Assembly (NCBI RefSeq): GCF_001905595.1
Contig: NZ_LIXI01000011.1
Coordinates: forward strand, 4,497-68,496
Origin: Streptomyces sp. CB00316
Lineage (GTDB): Bacteria; Actinomycetota; Actinomycetes; Streptomycetales; Streptomycetaceae
Direction: 5' to 3'
DNA length: 64,000 nucleotides
The position numbers and the translations under genes were made by a program. Positions 43,760 to 52,875 of this stretch are shown here, one piece after another (positions within the stretch are counted from its first letter, which is position 1; every line of letters starts with the position of its first letter). The notes beneath the pieces are model-generated. The model made no database searches. It saw only the letters and a program-made list of their open reading frames with translations, and was not told the DNA's origin.

Positions 43760-44055
43760 GGCTTTCCCGAGGGTTCGGTTGGCCGAGCGGCCCCTTCGGC
43801 CACCGGCTGGCCCATCGTAGTCACGACCGGTGCCCTCCACCGGACGGGCACCCTTCGGCAGAGGTGTCGCGGGAATGCCCGGTCGACAGAAGGGTCGCGG
43901 GAAGACCCGGGCCCGCGCCCGACGTATGGACGCGTCGGCGCCCGGGTGCCAAGCTCGAAGGACCGAGGCCGCCTCGGCGGCTCTCCCCGTATCCGCCATC
44001 CAGCGCGGTCGGCTGCTCCTCCTCCCGTACCGCGTCATCCACCGGGAGGCACACC

Positions 44056-46287
44056 ATGGGCGAGAAGACGCACGCACACCCCGGGGCCGCCGGAGGCGTA
44101 CCGGCGGCCGGCCACCCCTCCGCCGTACGGAACGTGGTGCTGGTCGGCCACAGCGGATCGGGCAAGACCACGCTGGTCGAGGCCCTGGCCCTGACCGCGG
44201 GGGCGCTCAACCGGGCGGGCCGGGTCGAGGACGGGGCGACCGTCTCCGACCACGACGAGATCGAGCGGCGCCGGCACCGCTCCGTCCACCTCTCGGCGGT
44301 CCCGGTGGCGTGGGACGGCTGCAAGGTCAATCTGCTGGACACCCCCGGGTACGCCGACTTCGTCGGGGAGCTGCGGGCCGGTCTGCGGGCGGCGGACGCG
44401 GCCCTCTTCGTCGTCTCGGCGGCCCAGGAGGCCGAGTCCGTGGCCGCGACCACCCGGGCCGTGTGGGAGGAGTGCGCGCTCGTCGGGATGCCCCGGGCGA
44501 TCGTCGTCACCCATCTCGACACCGCGCGCACCTCCTTCGAGGAGATGACCCGGATCTGCGCGGAGACGTATCGGGGGAACGACCCCGACGCCGTACTCCC
44601 CCTCTATCTGCCGGTGCTCGGTGCCGAGGGCCCCGACGGGCACGCCCCGCTCACCGGGCTGACCGGGCTGCTCACTCAGCGGATCCTGGACCACTCCTCC
44701 GGGGAGGGGGCCGAGCTGCCGCCCGCACCCGACCAGGGGGCACCGCTGAAGGAGGCCCGCGACCGGCTGATCGAGGGGATCATCGCCGAGAGCGAGGACG
44801 AGTCGCTGATGGACCGCTACCTCGACGGCGGAGGCGACGGCATCGACATGGCGACACTGGTCGCGGACCTGGAGCGGGCCGTCGCCCGGGGTGTCTTCTT
44901 TCCCGTGCTGGCCGCCGCCCCCGCGGCCGAGGGCGCCCGGCAGGGCATCGGCACCGTGGAGCTGCTGGAACTGATCACGCGCGGCTTCCCGACCCCGCTG
45001 GAGCGCACCCCGCCCGCCGTCACCACACCCTCCGGCGGGCCCAGGACCGCCCCGGCCTGCGATCCGGAGGGCCCGCTGCTGGCGGAGGTCGTCAAGACGT
45101 CGTCCGACCCGTACGCGGGCCGGGTCTCCCTGGTCCGGGTCTTCTCCGGCACCCTGCGGCCCGACGACTCCGTGCACCTGTGCGGCCACGGCTTGGAATC
45201 CGCGGGTCAGGAGCCGCGCCCCGGTCACGAGGCGGAGGTCCGGGTGACGGCCCTGACCTCGCCGTTCGGCCGGCAGCAGCACCCGGTGGACCGGTGCGTC
45301 GCGGGCGATCTGGTCTGCGTGGCCCGCCTCGGCGAGGCGGAGACCGGCGACACCCTCTCCGCCTCCGGCGACCCGGTCCTCATCGAGCCGTGGTCGACCC
45401 CGGACCCGCTGCTCCCGACAGCCGTACGGGCGCGTGGGAAGGCGGACGAGGACAAGCTCTCCCACGCTCTGGCACGGCTGGTCGCGGAGGACCCCACCCT
45501 GCGCCTGGAACAGAACCCGGACACCCACCAGGTCGTTCTGTGGTGCCTGGGCGAGGCTCACCAGGAGGCCGCCCTGGACCGGCTGCGCAGCCGCTACGGC
45601 GTCCAGGTTGACGCCGAACCGCACCGGGTCGCGCTGCGCGAGACGTTCGGCGGGCGGGGAGCCGGGCGCGGGCGGCATGTCAAACAGTCCGGCGGACACG
45701 GTCAGTTCGCGATCTGCGAGATCGAGGTGGATCCGCTGCCGGCGGGCAGCGGCATCGAGTTCGTGGACAAGGTCGTCGGCGGGTCGGTGCCGCGCCAGTT
45801 CATCCCGTCGGTGGAGAAGGGCGTACGGGCCCAGGCCGCCCGGGGCCTGTCCGCCGGGCACCCGCTCGTCGACGTACGCGTCACCCTCCTAGACGGCAAG
45901 GCGCACTCGGTGGACTCCTCCGACGCCGCCTTCCAGACCGCGGGCGCGCTCGCCCTGCGCGAGGCCGCGGCGGACGCCCGTATCCAGCTCCTGGAACCGG
46001 TCTGCGAGGTCACCGCGCTGGTCCCGGACGACTATGTGGGCCCGGTGATGAGCGACCTGTCGGGGCGGCGCGGCCGGGTGGTGGGCACCGAGCAGAGGCA
46101 GGGCGGGCGCACCCTCGTACGGGCCGAGGTGCCGGAGACGGAGATCGGCCGGTACGCGCTCGACCTGCGCTCCCTGACCCACGGCACCGGCCGGTTCGAC
46201 CGTACGCACGCCCGGTTCGAGGCGATGCCGCCGCAGCTCGCCGACCGGATCCGCGCGGAGCAGGGGGACGGGTCACCCGGCGCGTGA
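44056..46287 (+). CDS. Elongation factor G-like GTPase (EF-G2/FusA2 group)
   Basis: 743 residues from ATG at 44056, behind GGGAGG seven bases upstream. It has EF-G domain architecture: GTPase domain (1 to about 290), OB domain II (VVKTSSDPYAGRVSLVRVFS), domain III, domain IV (GRHVKQSGGHGQFAICEIEV) and domain V. G1 GHSGSGKT (31-38) and G3 DTPG (95-98) are intact. G4 reads THLD (152-155) instead of NKxD, and the switch I RGITI motif reads RSVHL at about 75-80. These changes are typical of the EF-G-like paralogues of actinobacteria, whose role is unclear and which may not hydrolyse GTP on the ribosome like EF-G. Transcribed divergently from pgsA. Confidence 0.9.
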   Translation: MGEKTHAHPGAAGGVPAAGHPSAVRNVVLVGHSGSGKTTLVEALALTAGALNRAGRVEDGATVSDHDEIERRRHRSVHLSAVPVAWDGCKVNLLDTPGYADFVGELRAGLRAADAALFVVSAAQEAESVAATTRAVWEECALVGMPRAIVVTHLDTARTSFEEMTRICAETYRGNDPDAVLPLYLPVLGAEGPDGHAPLTGLTGLLTQRILDHSSGEGAELPPAPDQGAPLKEARDRLIEGIIAESEDESLMDRYLDGGGDGIDMATLVADLERAVARGVFFPVLAAAPAAEGARQGIGTVELLELITRGFPTPLERTPPAVTTPSGGPRTAPACDPEGPLLAEVVKTSSDPYAGRVSLVRVFSGTLRPDDSVHLCGHGLESAGQEPRPGHEAEVRVTALTSPFGRQQHPVDRCVAGDLVCVARLGEAETGDTLSASGDPVLIEPWSTPDPLLPTAVRARGKADEDKLSHALARLVAEDPTLRLEQNPDTHQVVLWCLGEAHQEAALDRLRSRYGVQVDAEPHRVALRETFGGRGAGRGRHVKQSGGHGQFAICEIEVDPLPAGSGIEFVDKVVGGSVPRQFIPSVEKGVRAQAARGLSAGHPLVDVRVTLLDGKAHSVDSSDAAFQTAGALALREAAADARIQLLEPVCEVTALVPDDYVGPVMSDLSGRRGRVVGTEQRQGGRTLVRAEVPETEIGRYALDLRSLTHGTGRFDRTHARFEAMPPQLADRIRAEQGDGSPGA

Positions 46288-46444
46288 ACGGCGCACTGTC
46301 GCAAACACTCCCGGCGTCCCTTTGGGTGACGGACGGTGCGGGGGTCCGGACGATACGCTGTGGGCGCAGCTCAGAAGGTATGCCGCGTACGGTAGTTGGG
46401 CACACCGCAGGAGCAGACCGTGCGGCGAGTGGGGGCGACAGACA

Positions 46445-48115
46445 GTGGCCAACGACGTATTCGACTTCTCACCCGGGGCCCAGATCCCGATCCAGGGGTC
46501 CGGCGGCCAGTCGGTGGCGACCAACGCCCTGGCCTCCGCCGCCTACCGGGACAGCCCGGTGGACGTGATCCTCGACGCCAACAGCGAGTGGCACAAATCC
46601 ACCGTGAAGCCGGGGGCCTCCAAGCTCTTCAAGTCCGACTACTTCAAGCCGAATCTCGGCGAGGCCTTCTCCCGCGCCGTCCAGGAGCGCATGCTGGGCG
46701 GCTCCCGCAAGGCGCTCATCCAGTCCTTCGGCACCGATCCGCAGACGGTGGTGGAGCACTGCCTGTCGGCGACCAACCTCCGTAAGGCGCGCGACACCCG
46801 GCTCACGATGGTGACCGCGGTGTTCGGCTTCCTGTTCCTGCCGGGGATGATCGCCTGGGTCGTCGCCTTCCGCATCAAGGACGCTCTCGCCAAGTCGAAG
46901 GACGGCGCGTTCCGGGCGGTCGGCACGGTGCTGCTCGCCGCGTTCGGGGTCGGCGCGCTGATCCTGCTGTGGAAGCTGCCGACGGACGGGTTCTGGACCC
47001 TCTACGTCCGGGGGGCGATCGTCGCCCCGCTGATCGGCTGGTTCCTCGCCAAGCGGACCGCGGAGACCTCCGCCAGGGATCTGCGGGCCCGCTGGGACGG
47101 GCTGCTGTCGGGCACCGGAGTGATCGCCAAGATCCCGGAGGCGGTGCCGAAGAACCCCAACGAGACCGCGCGCGAGGCGCTGCGCCAAGGGCTGGAGAAG
47201 CTCTCCGCCGAGCAGCAGTCCAACGCCGTCTTCTACGCCGGCCCCAAGGGCATCCTGGGCATGGGCACCCGCTGGGGCAGCTGGCAGCTGGCCGAGGAGC
47301 TGACGCCCAAGGACCCGACGAAGGAGATCCACCAGTTCCGCAGCTGGGACCTGATCCGGATCATCCACGACCAGCTGAAGATGCTGGAGCGCGGCCCGCT
47401 GAACACCGGCGGCTTCCCCAAGCCGTCCGTGAAGCACTGGGTCGTCTCCCCCATCGGTGAGAACGCCGACTCCGTCTCCCGACCCGACGGGGAGGACGTC
47501 GCGACCTTCCAGGTGAAGCCCCATGAGATACAGCGGATCTGCAACCACCAGCAGTTCGGCAGCGGCGACCGGCACTACCTGGGCGTGCAGTTCACCCTGT
47601 GGGACGGCCAGCTCGTCATCACGATGATGATCACGGTGACCGTGCTCCACGAGACGCTGCGCATCGAGGTCACCGGACACGCGCTGGGCCCGGTGCACGG
47701 GCTGTTCTTCGCCAAGCCCGCCGCCCGGACCAAGACGGTCAACAAGACCGTGAGGTTCTGGGAGACCCGGGACATCCAGCTGCCGGTGGTGGAGGCGAGG
47801 GAGGTCGTCCGGCTCGCCCTGCGGGCGCCCTTCACCTGGTATCCGCCGCTGCTGGACTACCTGGGAGGGAAGATAGTGCTTCCGGAGCCCTTCGGGCTGC
47901 GGCACGCCTGGGCCGCCAAGCCGTGGAACCACCGCTTCATGGCGGACGACGCGATGCGGGCGGCCACGCCGGTGCTGCGCGTGGTCCACTCGGCGGCGAT
48001 GCGGGTCCTCGCGGAGAACGGCGTGGACACCGAGCGCTTCGACAGCCGCTCGATGATACTGAGCGGCCTCGTCCAGGACCCGTCCCCGCGCAAGGCCGAC
48101 GTCTACGACGCGTGA
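46445..48115 (+). CDS. Membrane protein of unknown function
   Basis: 556 residues from GTG at 46445 (MANDVFDFSPGAQIPIQGSG). Two neighbouring membrane segments lie at about 120-140 and 148-168, with a third short hydrophobic stretch near 180. The large cytoplasmic C-terminal part has AKIPEAVPKNPNETAREALR, FQVKPHEIQRICNHQQFGSG and PHGLFFAKPAARTK-like text. I recognise no catalytic motif. It stands alone downstream of the EF-G-like gene (157-base spacer) and convergent to the HIT gene. Regular codon bias indicates a real protein; its function cannot be assigned. Confidence 0.82.
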   Translation: MANDVFDFSPGAQIPIQGSGGQSVATNALASAAYRDSPVDVILDANSEWHKSTVKPGASKLFKSDYFKPNLGEAFSRAVQERMLGGSRKALIQSFGTDPQTVVEHCLSATNLRKARDTRLTMVTAVFGFLFLPGMIAWVVAFRIKDALAKSKDGAFRAVGTVLLAAFGVGALILLWKLPTDGFWTLYVRGAIVAPLIGWFLAKRTAETSARDLRARWDGLLSGTGVIAKIPEAVPKNPNETAREALRQGLEKLSAEQQSNAVFYAGPKGILGMGTRWGSWQLAEELTPKDPTKEIHQFRSWDLIRIIHDQLKMLERGPLNTGGFPKPSVKHWVVSPIGENADSVSRPDGEDVATFQVKPHEIQRICNHQQFGSGDRHYLGVQFTLWDGQLVITMMITVTVLHETLRIEVTGHALGPVHGLFFAKPAARTKTVNKTVRFWETRDIQLPVVEAREVVRLALRAPFTWYPPLLDYLGGKIVLPEPFGLRHAWAAKPWNHRFMADDAMRAATPVLRVVHSAAMRVLAENGVDTERFDSRSMILSGLVQDPSPRKADVYDA

Positions 48116-48117
48116 CC

Positions 48118-48200
48118 GTACGGACGGAAGAGGGCCCCACGGCAGGATCGGACACTGTCGGCCCGGTGTCGGCAGAATCGGCGGGGTCCCTCTTCCGTAC
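48118..48200. terminator. Long imperfect hairpin between convergent genes
   Basis: GGAAGAGGG-CCCC (48126-48138) pairs with GGGG-T-CCCTCTTCC (48183-48196), extended outside by GTAC/GTAC (48118-48121 with 48197-48200). The apical part can fold further. It lies between the unknown membrane protein and the HIT gene. Confidence 0.65.
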
Positions 48201-48211
48201 CGCCCGGATAC

Positions 48212-48760
48212 TCAGCCGGTCGGCCAGGCACCGGCCAACATCGCCCGGGTGTCGCCCAGCAGCTGCGGCAGCACCTTGGTGTGGCCTATGACCGGCATGA
48301 AGTTGGTGTCCCCGCCCCAGCGCGGCACCAGGTGCTGGTGCAGATGGGCGGCGATTCCGGCGCCGGCGACCGAGCCCTGGTTCATCCCGATGTTGAAGCC
48401 GTGCGCTCCGGAGGCGGCGCGCAGGGCCACCATCGCCCGCTTGGTGAAGTCCGCCAGCTCCGCCGTCTCCGGACCGTCCAGCTCCGTGTAGTCGGCGACG
48501 TGCCGGTAGGGGACGACCATGAGGTGGCCGCCGTTGTACGGGTAGAGGTTCAGCACCGCGTAGACGTGCTCGCCGCGTGCCACCACGAGCCCGTCCTCGT
48601 CGGATTTCGCCGGAATCGAACAGAACGGGCAGCCGTCCTCGGCGCCCGGGCCGCTCGGCTTGTCCTGACCCTGGATGTACGCCATCCGATGGGGCGTCCA
48701 CAGACGCTGAAACGCGTCCGGCGTCCCCACGCCGATCTGCTGCTCCGGCTCACTCGTCAT
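48212..48760 (-). CDS. HIT-family nucleotide hydrolase
   Basis: 182 residues from the ATG at 48760 (MTSEPEQQIGVGTPDAFQRL); an ATG at 48772 would add four. The catalytic histidine triad is HLHQHLVPRW. A CPFC pair followed by the His of the domain suggests the zinc-stabilised HIT branch related to AP4A phosphorylase-like proteins, and LNLYPYNGGHLMVVPYRHVA is diagnostic. In M. tuberculosis a comparable HIT protein with AP4A activity lies near thrS and pgsA. Substrate here is inferred. Divergent from the channel gene. Confidence 0.9.
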   Translation of the reverse strand: MTSEPEQQIGVGTPDAFQRLWTPHRMAYIQGQDKPSGPGAEDGCPFCSIPAKSDEDGLVVARGEHVYAVLNLYPYNGGHLMVVPYRHVADYTELDGPETAELADFTKRAMVALRAASGAHGFNIGMNQGSVAGAGIAAHLHQHLVPRWGGDTNFMPVIGHTKVLPQLLGDTRAMLAGAWPTG

Positions 48761-48838
48761 GCCGGTCAGCATATTGCGTCACCCGCGCGGAGCGTGTCGC
48801 CGGGGCCGTGCCCGAGCCCGCCCCGCGATGCTGAGGCG

Positions 48839-49516
48839 ATGAGCCAGCGACCCGCCCCGGAGGCCCCCGCCCCGCCGACCCGCTGGGAGCAGCGCACGGA
48901 GCTTCCACTCTTCGCCGCCTCGCTTCTCTTCCTCGCCGGGTACGCGGTCCGGGTCCTCGCCCCGCACGACGCGCAGCCGTGGCACGACATCGCCCTGATC
49001 CTGGTCTGGTCGACGTGGCTGATCTTCCTGGCGGACTACGCGGTCCGGCTGCGCCTCAGCGGCCAGGGAGCACGCTTCGTCCGCACCCATGGGCTGGACA
49101 CCCTGGTCCTGCTGCTGCCGCTGCTGCGCCCGCTGCAGATGGTCAAGGTCTACACGGCGGTGCAGAAGCGCCGCGACCGGCCGCGGCTGAACCTGTACGC
49201 CCGGGTGATGTCGTACGCGAGCCTGAGCGCCGTCCTGCTCGGCTTCTCCGCCTCGCTCGCGGTGTACCACTTCGAGCACCTGGCCCCCGATGCCTCGATC
49301 CGCACGTTCGGGGACGCGGTGTGGTGGGCGTGCGCGACGCTCTCGACGGTCGGTTACGGGGACGCCGCGCCGGTCACGTTCTGGGGGCGGACGGTGGCGG
49401 CGGGGCTGATGGCGTGCGGTCTCGCGCTGCTGGGGGCGGTGACGGGGTCGTTCTCGTCGTGGCTGATCCAGGTGTTCACGCGGGAGGACGAGAAACGGCC
49501 CCAGGAGCGGAGTTAG
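48839..49516 (+). CDS. Potassium channel (voltage-gated ion channel superfamily)
   Basis: 225 residues with about six hydrophobic segments and the selectivity filter STVGYGD in CATLSTVGYGDAAP after the fifth segment. The region LDTLVLLLPLLRPLQMVKVY, where the voltage-sensing arginines should sit, has few regularly spaced basic residues, so voltage sensing may be weak or lost. ATG at 48839 with GAGG close upstream. The stop falls inside a hairpin shared with the convergent thrS. Confidence 0.88.
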   Translation: MSQRPAPEAPAPPTRWEQRTELPLFAASLLFLAGYAVRVLAPHDAQPWHDIALILVWSTWLIFLADYAVRLRLSGQGARFVRTHGLDTLVLLLPLLRPLQMVKVYTAVQKRRDRPRLNLYARVMSYASLSAVLLGFSASLAVYHFEHLAPDASIRTFGDAVWWACATLSTVGYGDAAPVTFWGRTVAAGLMACGLALLGAVTGSFSSWLIQVFTREDEKRPQERS

Positions 49517-49532
49517 CGCTCCGGGGGCCGTT
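49494..49532. terminator. Hairpin between the channel gene and thrS
   Basis: AACGGCCCC (49494-49502) with GGGGCCGTT (49524-49532), plus GGAGCG/CGCTCC inside, one mismatch. It begins within the channel coding end and lies 14 bases after the thrS stop. Confidence 0.7.
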
Positions 49533-49546
49533 CCTGTCCGTACGGA

Positions 49547-51523
49547 TCAGACCTGCACGCGGTCCTCGACGGCCTTCGCGATCTTGGCGATGGCCTCGTC
49601 GACCGGGATGCCGTTCTCCTGCGAACCATCGCGGTAGCGGAAGGAGACGGCGCCGTTGGCCATGTCCTCGTCGCCAGCGATGATCATGAAGGGCACCTTG
49701 GCCTTCTGCTGGTTCCGGATCTTCTTCTGCATCCGGTCGGAGGAGGCGTCCACGTCCACCCGCAGCCCCTTCTTGCGCGCCTTGGCGGCGAACTCCTGGA
49801 GGTAGGGGATGTGGGCGTCGCCGATCGGGATGCCGACCGCCTGGACCGGGGCGAGCCAGACCGGGAAGGCGCCCGCGTAGTGCTCCAGGAGCACGGCGAA
49901 GAATCGCTCGATGGAGCCGAACAGGGCACGGTGGATCATGACCGGACGCTGCTTGGAGCCGTCCGGGCCGGTGTACTCCAGGTCGAAGCGCTCCGGCAGG
50001 TTGAAGTCGAGCTGCACGGTCGACATCTGCCAGGTGCGGCCGATGGCGTCCTTGCACTGCACGGAGATCTTCGGGCCGTAGAACGCGGCGCCGCCCGGGT
50101 CCGGGACCAGGGGCAGGCCCTGCTTCTCGGCGACCTGGCGGAGCGTCTCCGTGGCCTCTTCCCACGTGTCGTCCGAGCCGACGTACTTCTCCGGGTCCTT
50201 GGTGGAGAGCTCCAGGTAGAAGTCGGTGAGCCCGTAGTCGCGGAGCAGGTTCAGCACGAAGGTGAGCGTGCGGTCGAGCTCCTCCGCCATCTGCTCCTTG
50301 GTGCAGTAGATGTGCGCGTCGTCCTGCGTGAAGCCGCGCGAGCGGGTCAGGCCGTGCACGACGCCCGACTTCTCGTACCGGTACACGGTGCCGAACTCGA
50401 AGAGGCGCAGGGGGAGTTCGCGGTAGGAGCGGCCACGCGCGTCGAAGATCAGGTTGTGCATCGGGCAGTTCATCGGCTTGAGGTAGTAGTCCACCCCGTC
50501 GTCGAGCTGCATGGGCGGGTACATGCCGTCGGCGTACCAGTCCAGGTGGCCGGACTTCTCGAAGAGCTTGCCCTTGGTGGCGTGCGGGCTGTAGACGAAC
50601 TCGTAGCCCTCCTCCTCGTGACGGCGGCGCGAGTAGTCCTCCATGGCCCGGCGGATGACGCCACCCTTGGGGTGGAAGACCGCGAGGCCCGGGCCGATCT
50701 CGTCGGGGAAGGAGAAGAGGTCCAGCTCGTTGCCGAGCTTGCGGTGGTCGCGCTTGGCGGCCTCCTCCAGGAACTCCAGGTGCGCCTTCAGCTCGTCCTT
50801 GGTCGGCCAGGCGGTCCCGTAGATGCGCTGGAGCATCGGGTTCTTCTCGCTGCCGCGCCAGTACGCGGCGGCGTTGCGCATCAGCTTGAACGCCGGGATG
50901 AACCGGGTGGTCGGCAGGTGCGGACCACGGCAGAGGTCCTTCCAGCACAGGTCACCGGTCTTGGGGTCCAGGTTGTCGTAGATGGTCAGCTCGCCGCTGC
51001 CCACCTCGACATCCGCGCCGTCGTCCGAGGAGGCGGAGCCCTTGATGCCGATGAGCTCCAGCTTGTACGGCTCGCCGGCGAGCTCCTCGCGGGCGTCCTG
51101 GTCGGAGACCACGCGGCGGGAGAACTTCTGGCCCCGCTTCTGGATCTCCTGCATCTTCTTCTCGATGGCCTTGAGGTCCTCGGGTGTGAACGGCTTCTCG
51201 ACGTCGAAGTCGTAGTAGAAGCCGTCCTTGACCGGCGGGCCGATCCCGAGCTTGGCCTCGGGGAAGAGCTCCTGCACGGCCTGGGCCATGACGTGCGCGG
51301 TGGAGTGGCGCAGGATGTTGAGGCCGTCCTCGGAGGAGATCTCCACCGGCTCGACGCTCTCGCCGTCCTGGAGCTCGTAGGAGAGGTCCTTCAGCTCGCC
51401 GCCGATGCGCGCGGCGACGACGGTGCGCTGACCGGGGAAGAGCTCGCCGGCCGTCGTGCCCGCCGTCACCACGTGCTCTTCCCGCTCGGAATCGCGTTGG
51501 ATGATCACACGGACGTCTGACAC
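49547..51523 (-). CDS. thrS: Threonyl-tRNA synthetase
   Basis: Class II synthetase for tRNA-Thr. 658 residues from GTG at 51523 with AGGAGAG upstream; a longer open frame upstream has no homology. The N-terminal TGS domain is (VSDVRVIIQRDSEREEHVVT). Next is the editing domain with ILRHSTAHVMAQAVQELFPE and a downstream zinc-type Cys/His pair, then the catalytic core with NCPMHNLIFDARGRSYRELP and GFTQDDAHIYC. An anticodon-binding domain ends EDRVQV. No T-box leader was seen between 51524 and 51621. Confidence 0.97.
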   Translation of the reverse strand: MSDVRVIIQRDSEREEHVVTAGTTAGELFPGQRTVVAARIGGELKDLSYELQDGESVEPVEISSEDGLNILRHSTAHVMAQAVQELFPEAKLGIGPPVKDGFYYDFDVEKPFTPEDLKAIEKKMQEIQKRGQKFSRRVVSDQDAREELAGEPYKLELIGIKGSASSDDGADVEVGSGELTIYDNLDPKTGDLCWKDLCRGPHLPTTRFIPAFKLMRNAAAYWRGSEKNPMLQRIYGTAWPTKDELKAHLEFLEEAAKRDHRKLGNELDLFSFPDEIGPGLAVFHPKGGVIRRAMEDYSRRRHEEEGYEFVYSPHATKGKLFEKSGHLDWYADGMYPPMQLDDGVDYYLKPMNCPMHNLIFDARGRSYRELPLRLFEFGTVYRYEKSGVVHGLTRSRGFTQDDAHIYCTKEQMAEELDRTLTFVLNLLRDYGLTDFYLELSTKDPEKYVGSDDTWEEATETLRQVAEKQGLPLVPDPGGAAFYGPKISVQCKDAIGRTWQMSTVQLDFNLPERFDLEYTGPDGSKQRPVMIHRALFGSIERFFAVLLEHYAGAFPVWLAPVQAVGIPIGDAHIPYLQEFAAKARKKGLRVDVDASSDRMQKKIRNQQKAKVPFMIIAGDEDMANGAVSFRYRDGSQENGIPVDEAIAKIAKAVEDRVQV

Positions 51524-51621
51524 CGGTCTCTCCTGACTGAGGGGGTCGCTTGCCTTCGTATGGCCAAGCAACACGAATCGTACCGAGCCCCACACCCCCG
51601 ATGCGAACGCCTTCCCCCTCG

Positions 51622-52875
51622 CTACAAGGGCTCCTCCCCCGCGCACGCCTCCTCGAAGAAGTCCACGTTCTCCTGGAGCGACTTCATCAGCCGGTCCCGC
51701 TCGGCCTCGTCGACCTGGACGGGCGCCACCTGCGACGCCCCGGTGAGCCGCCGGAAGCCGCCCCGCCGCTCCAGCCGCCCCTCCACCCGCAGCGGCAGCC
51801 CGACGAGGTGCGCGTGGCCCGCGATCCGGTACGCCTCCTCGTCCAGCTCCACCCGTACGTGCGCGACCTCCGCCCCCGCCAGCACCCGCAGCCGTACGAT
51901 CCCGGCGCCACGCGGCCCCGAGCGGCGCAGCCGGACCACCGCGCCGGTGATCCGGACCGGGACGGCGGGCTCCTCGCGGAGGTAGCGGGCCCCGGCGGAG
52001 CGCAGGGCGGGCAGGTCGCCCGGGGAGAACTCGACCGGTGCCGGGCGGGCCGGGCAGCCGTCCGGAGTACCGGCGGCGGGCGCCCACCGCAGGTCGACCC
52101 CGGCCCCCTCCGTACCGCGCACCAGGGTCACCAGCGCCTCGGTCAGCTCCCGGCTGACGCCCGCCGCCACCGCGCTGTCGAAGGCCTCCATGCCTCCGGT
52201 GGCCCGCTGGTAGTCGACGGCCTCCCGGGTGGCGTGCAGGGCGTGGCAGAGCTGGACGGCGACGGCGCGCCCCGAGGCGACGGGGACGAACGCCGTGAGC
52301 CGGCGCCCGCCCGGCGCGGGCCCGATGAGAGTGCCCTCCAGCGCCACCCGGGCCTTCCTGCGGTGCCGGGCCCCGTGGTAGCCGGCCCGACCTCGGGCCG
52401 CGAGCGCCCCGGCGAGGAGGATCTGGCGGGCCGCCGACCGCAGCTCATCCGCCTCGGCCCATCCCGAGGCGCCCGCCGCTCCGGCCGCCGATTCGGGGAC
52501 CTCGCGCCACCAGCGGACCTCGTCGCTGGGCACGGCGAGCGAGACCAGGACGTCCCGGGCGGACGGGGCCGCGCTGCGGGAGAGCGCGGTGAGCGCCTCG
52601 GCCAGCAGGTCCTCGGCGTCGGGGAAGGCGGCGTTCTCCGGCACCAGGAGACTGGCGTCGGCGGAGGGGCCGGGCGGGGACCAGCGGCTGTAGCGCCCGG
52701 CCGCTCCCCCGCGCCGCTGCCAGCCGTACCGGTGCAGGAGCGCGGTGAGCACCGCCGGGTCGGGCAGCGGGGTGCCGTTGCCGTCCAGGGCGGCGTACTC
52801 CCTGCTCACGGCGGGGTGCGAGCGGGCACCGAACAGCTCCGCCGGGCCCGTCGGTTCGTCCATCGACCGGTGCAT
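51622..52875 (-). CDS. Unknown protein, translationally coupled to the DUF4365 gene
   Basis: 417 residues from ATG at 52875 with GGAGGGAG upstream; the start overlaps the TGA of the DUF4365 gene (TGATG). The N-terminal half is Ala/Pro-rich and helical (SREYAALDGNGTPLPDPAVL). The C-terminal 100 residues look like a small beta-barrel or winged domain: RLRVLAGAEVAHVRVELDEE then VEGRLERRGGFRRLTGASQV. I recognise no family. Because it is coupled to a PD-(D/E)XK-like DUF4365 protein, the two probably act together. It lies 98 bases upstream of thrS on the same strand. Confidence 0.8.
   Translation of the reverse strand: MHRSMDEPTGPAELFGARSHPAVSREYAALDGNGTPLPDPAVLTALLHRYGWQRRGGAAGRYSRWSPPGPSADASLLVPENAAFPDAEDLLAEALTALSRSAAPSARDVLVSLAVPSDEVRWWREVPESAAGAAGASGWAEADELRSAARQILLAGALAARGRAGYHGARHRRKARVALEGTLIGPAPGGRRLTAFVPVASGRAVAVQLCHALHATREAVDYQRATGGMEAFDSAVAAGVSRELTEALVTLVRGTEGAGVDLRWAPAAGTPDGCPARPAPVEFSPGDLPALRSAGARYLREEPAVPVRITGAVVRLRRSGPRGAGIVRLRVLAGAEVAHVRVELDEEAYRIAGHAHLVGLPLRVEGRLERRGGFRRLTGASQVAPVQVDEAERDRLMKSLQENVDFFEEACAGEEPL

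Noticed and set aside
51524..51621. T-box riboswitch upstream of thrS (also sought for alaS and hisS)
   Set aside because: No T-box bulge consensus or specifier stem-loop seen; the thrS leader is short.
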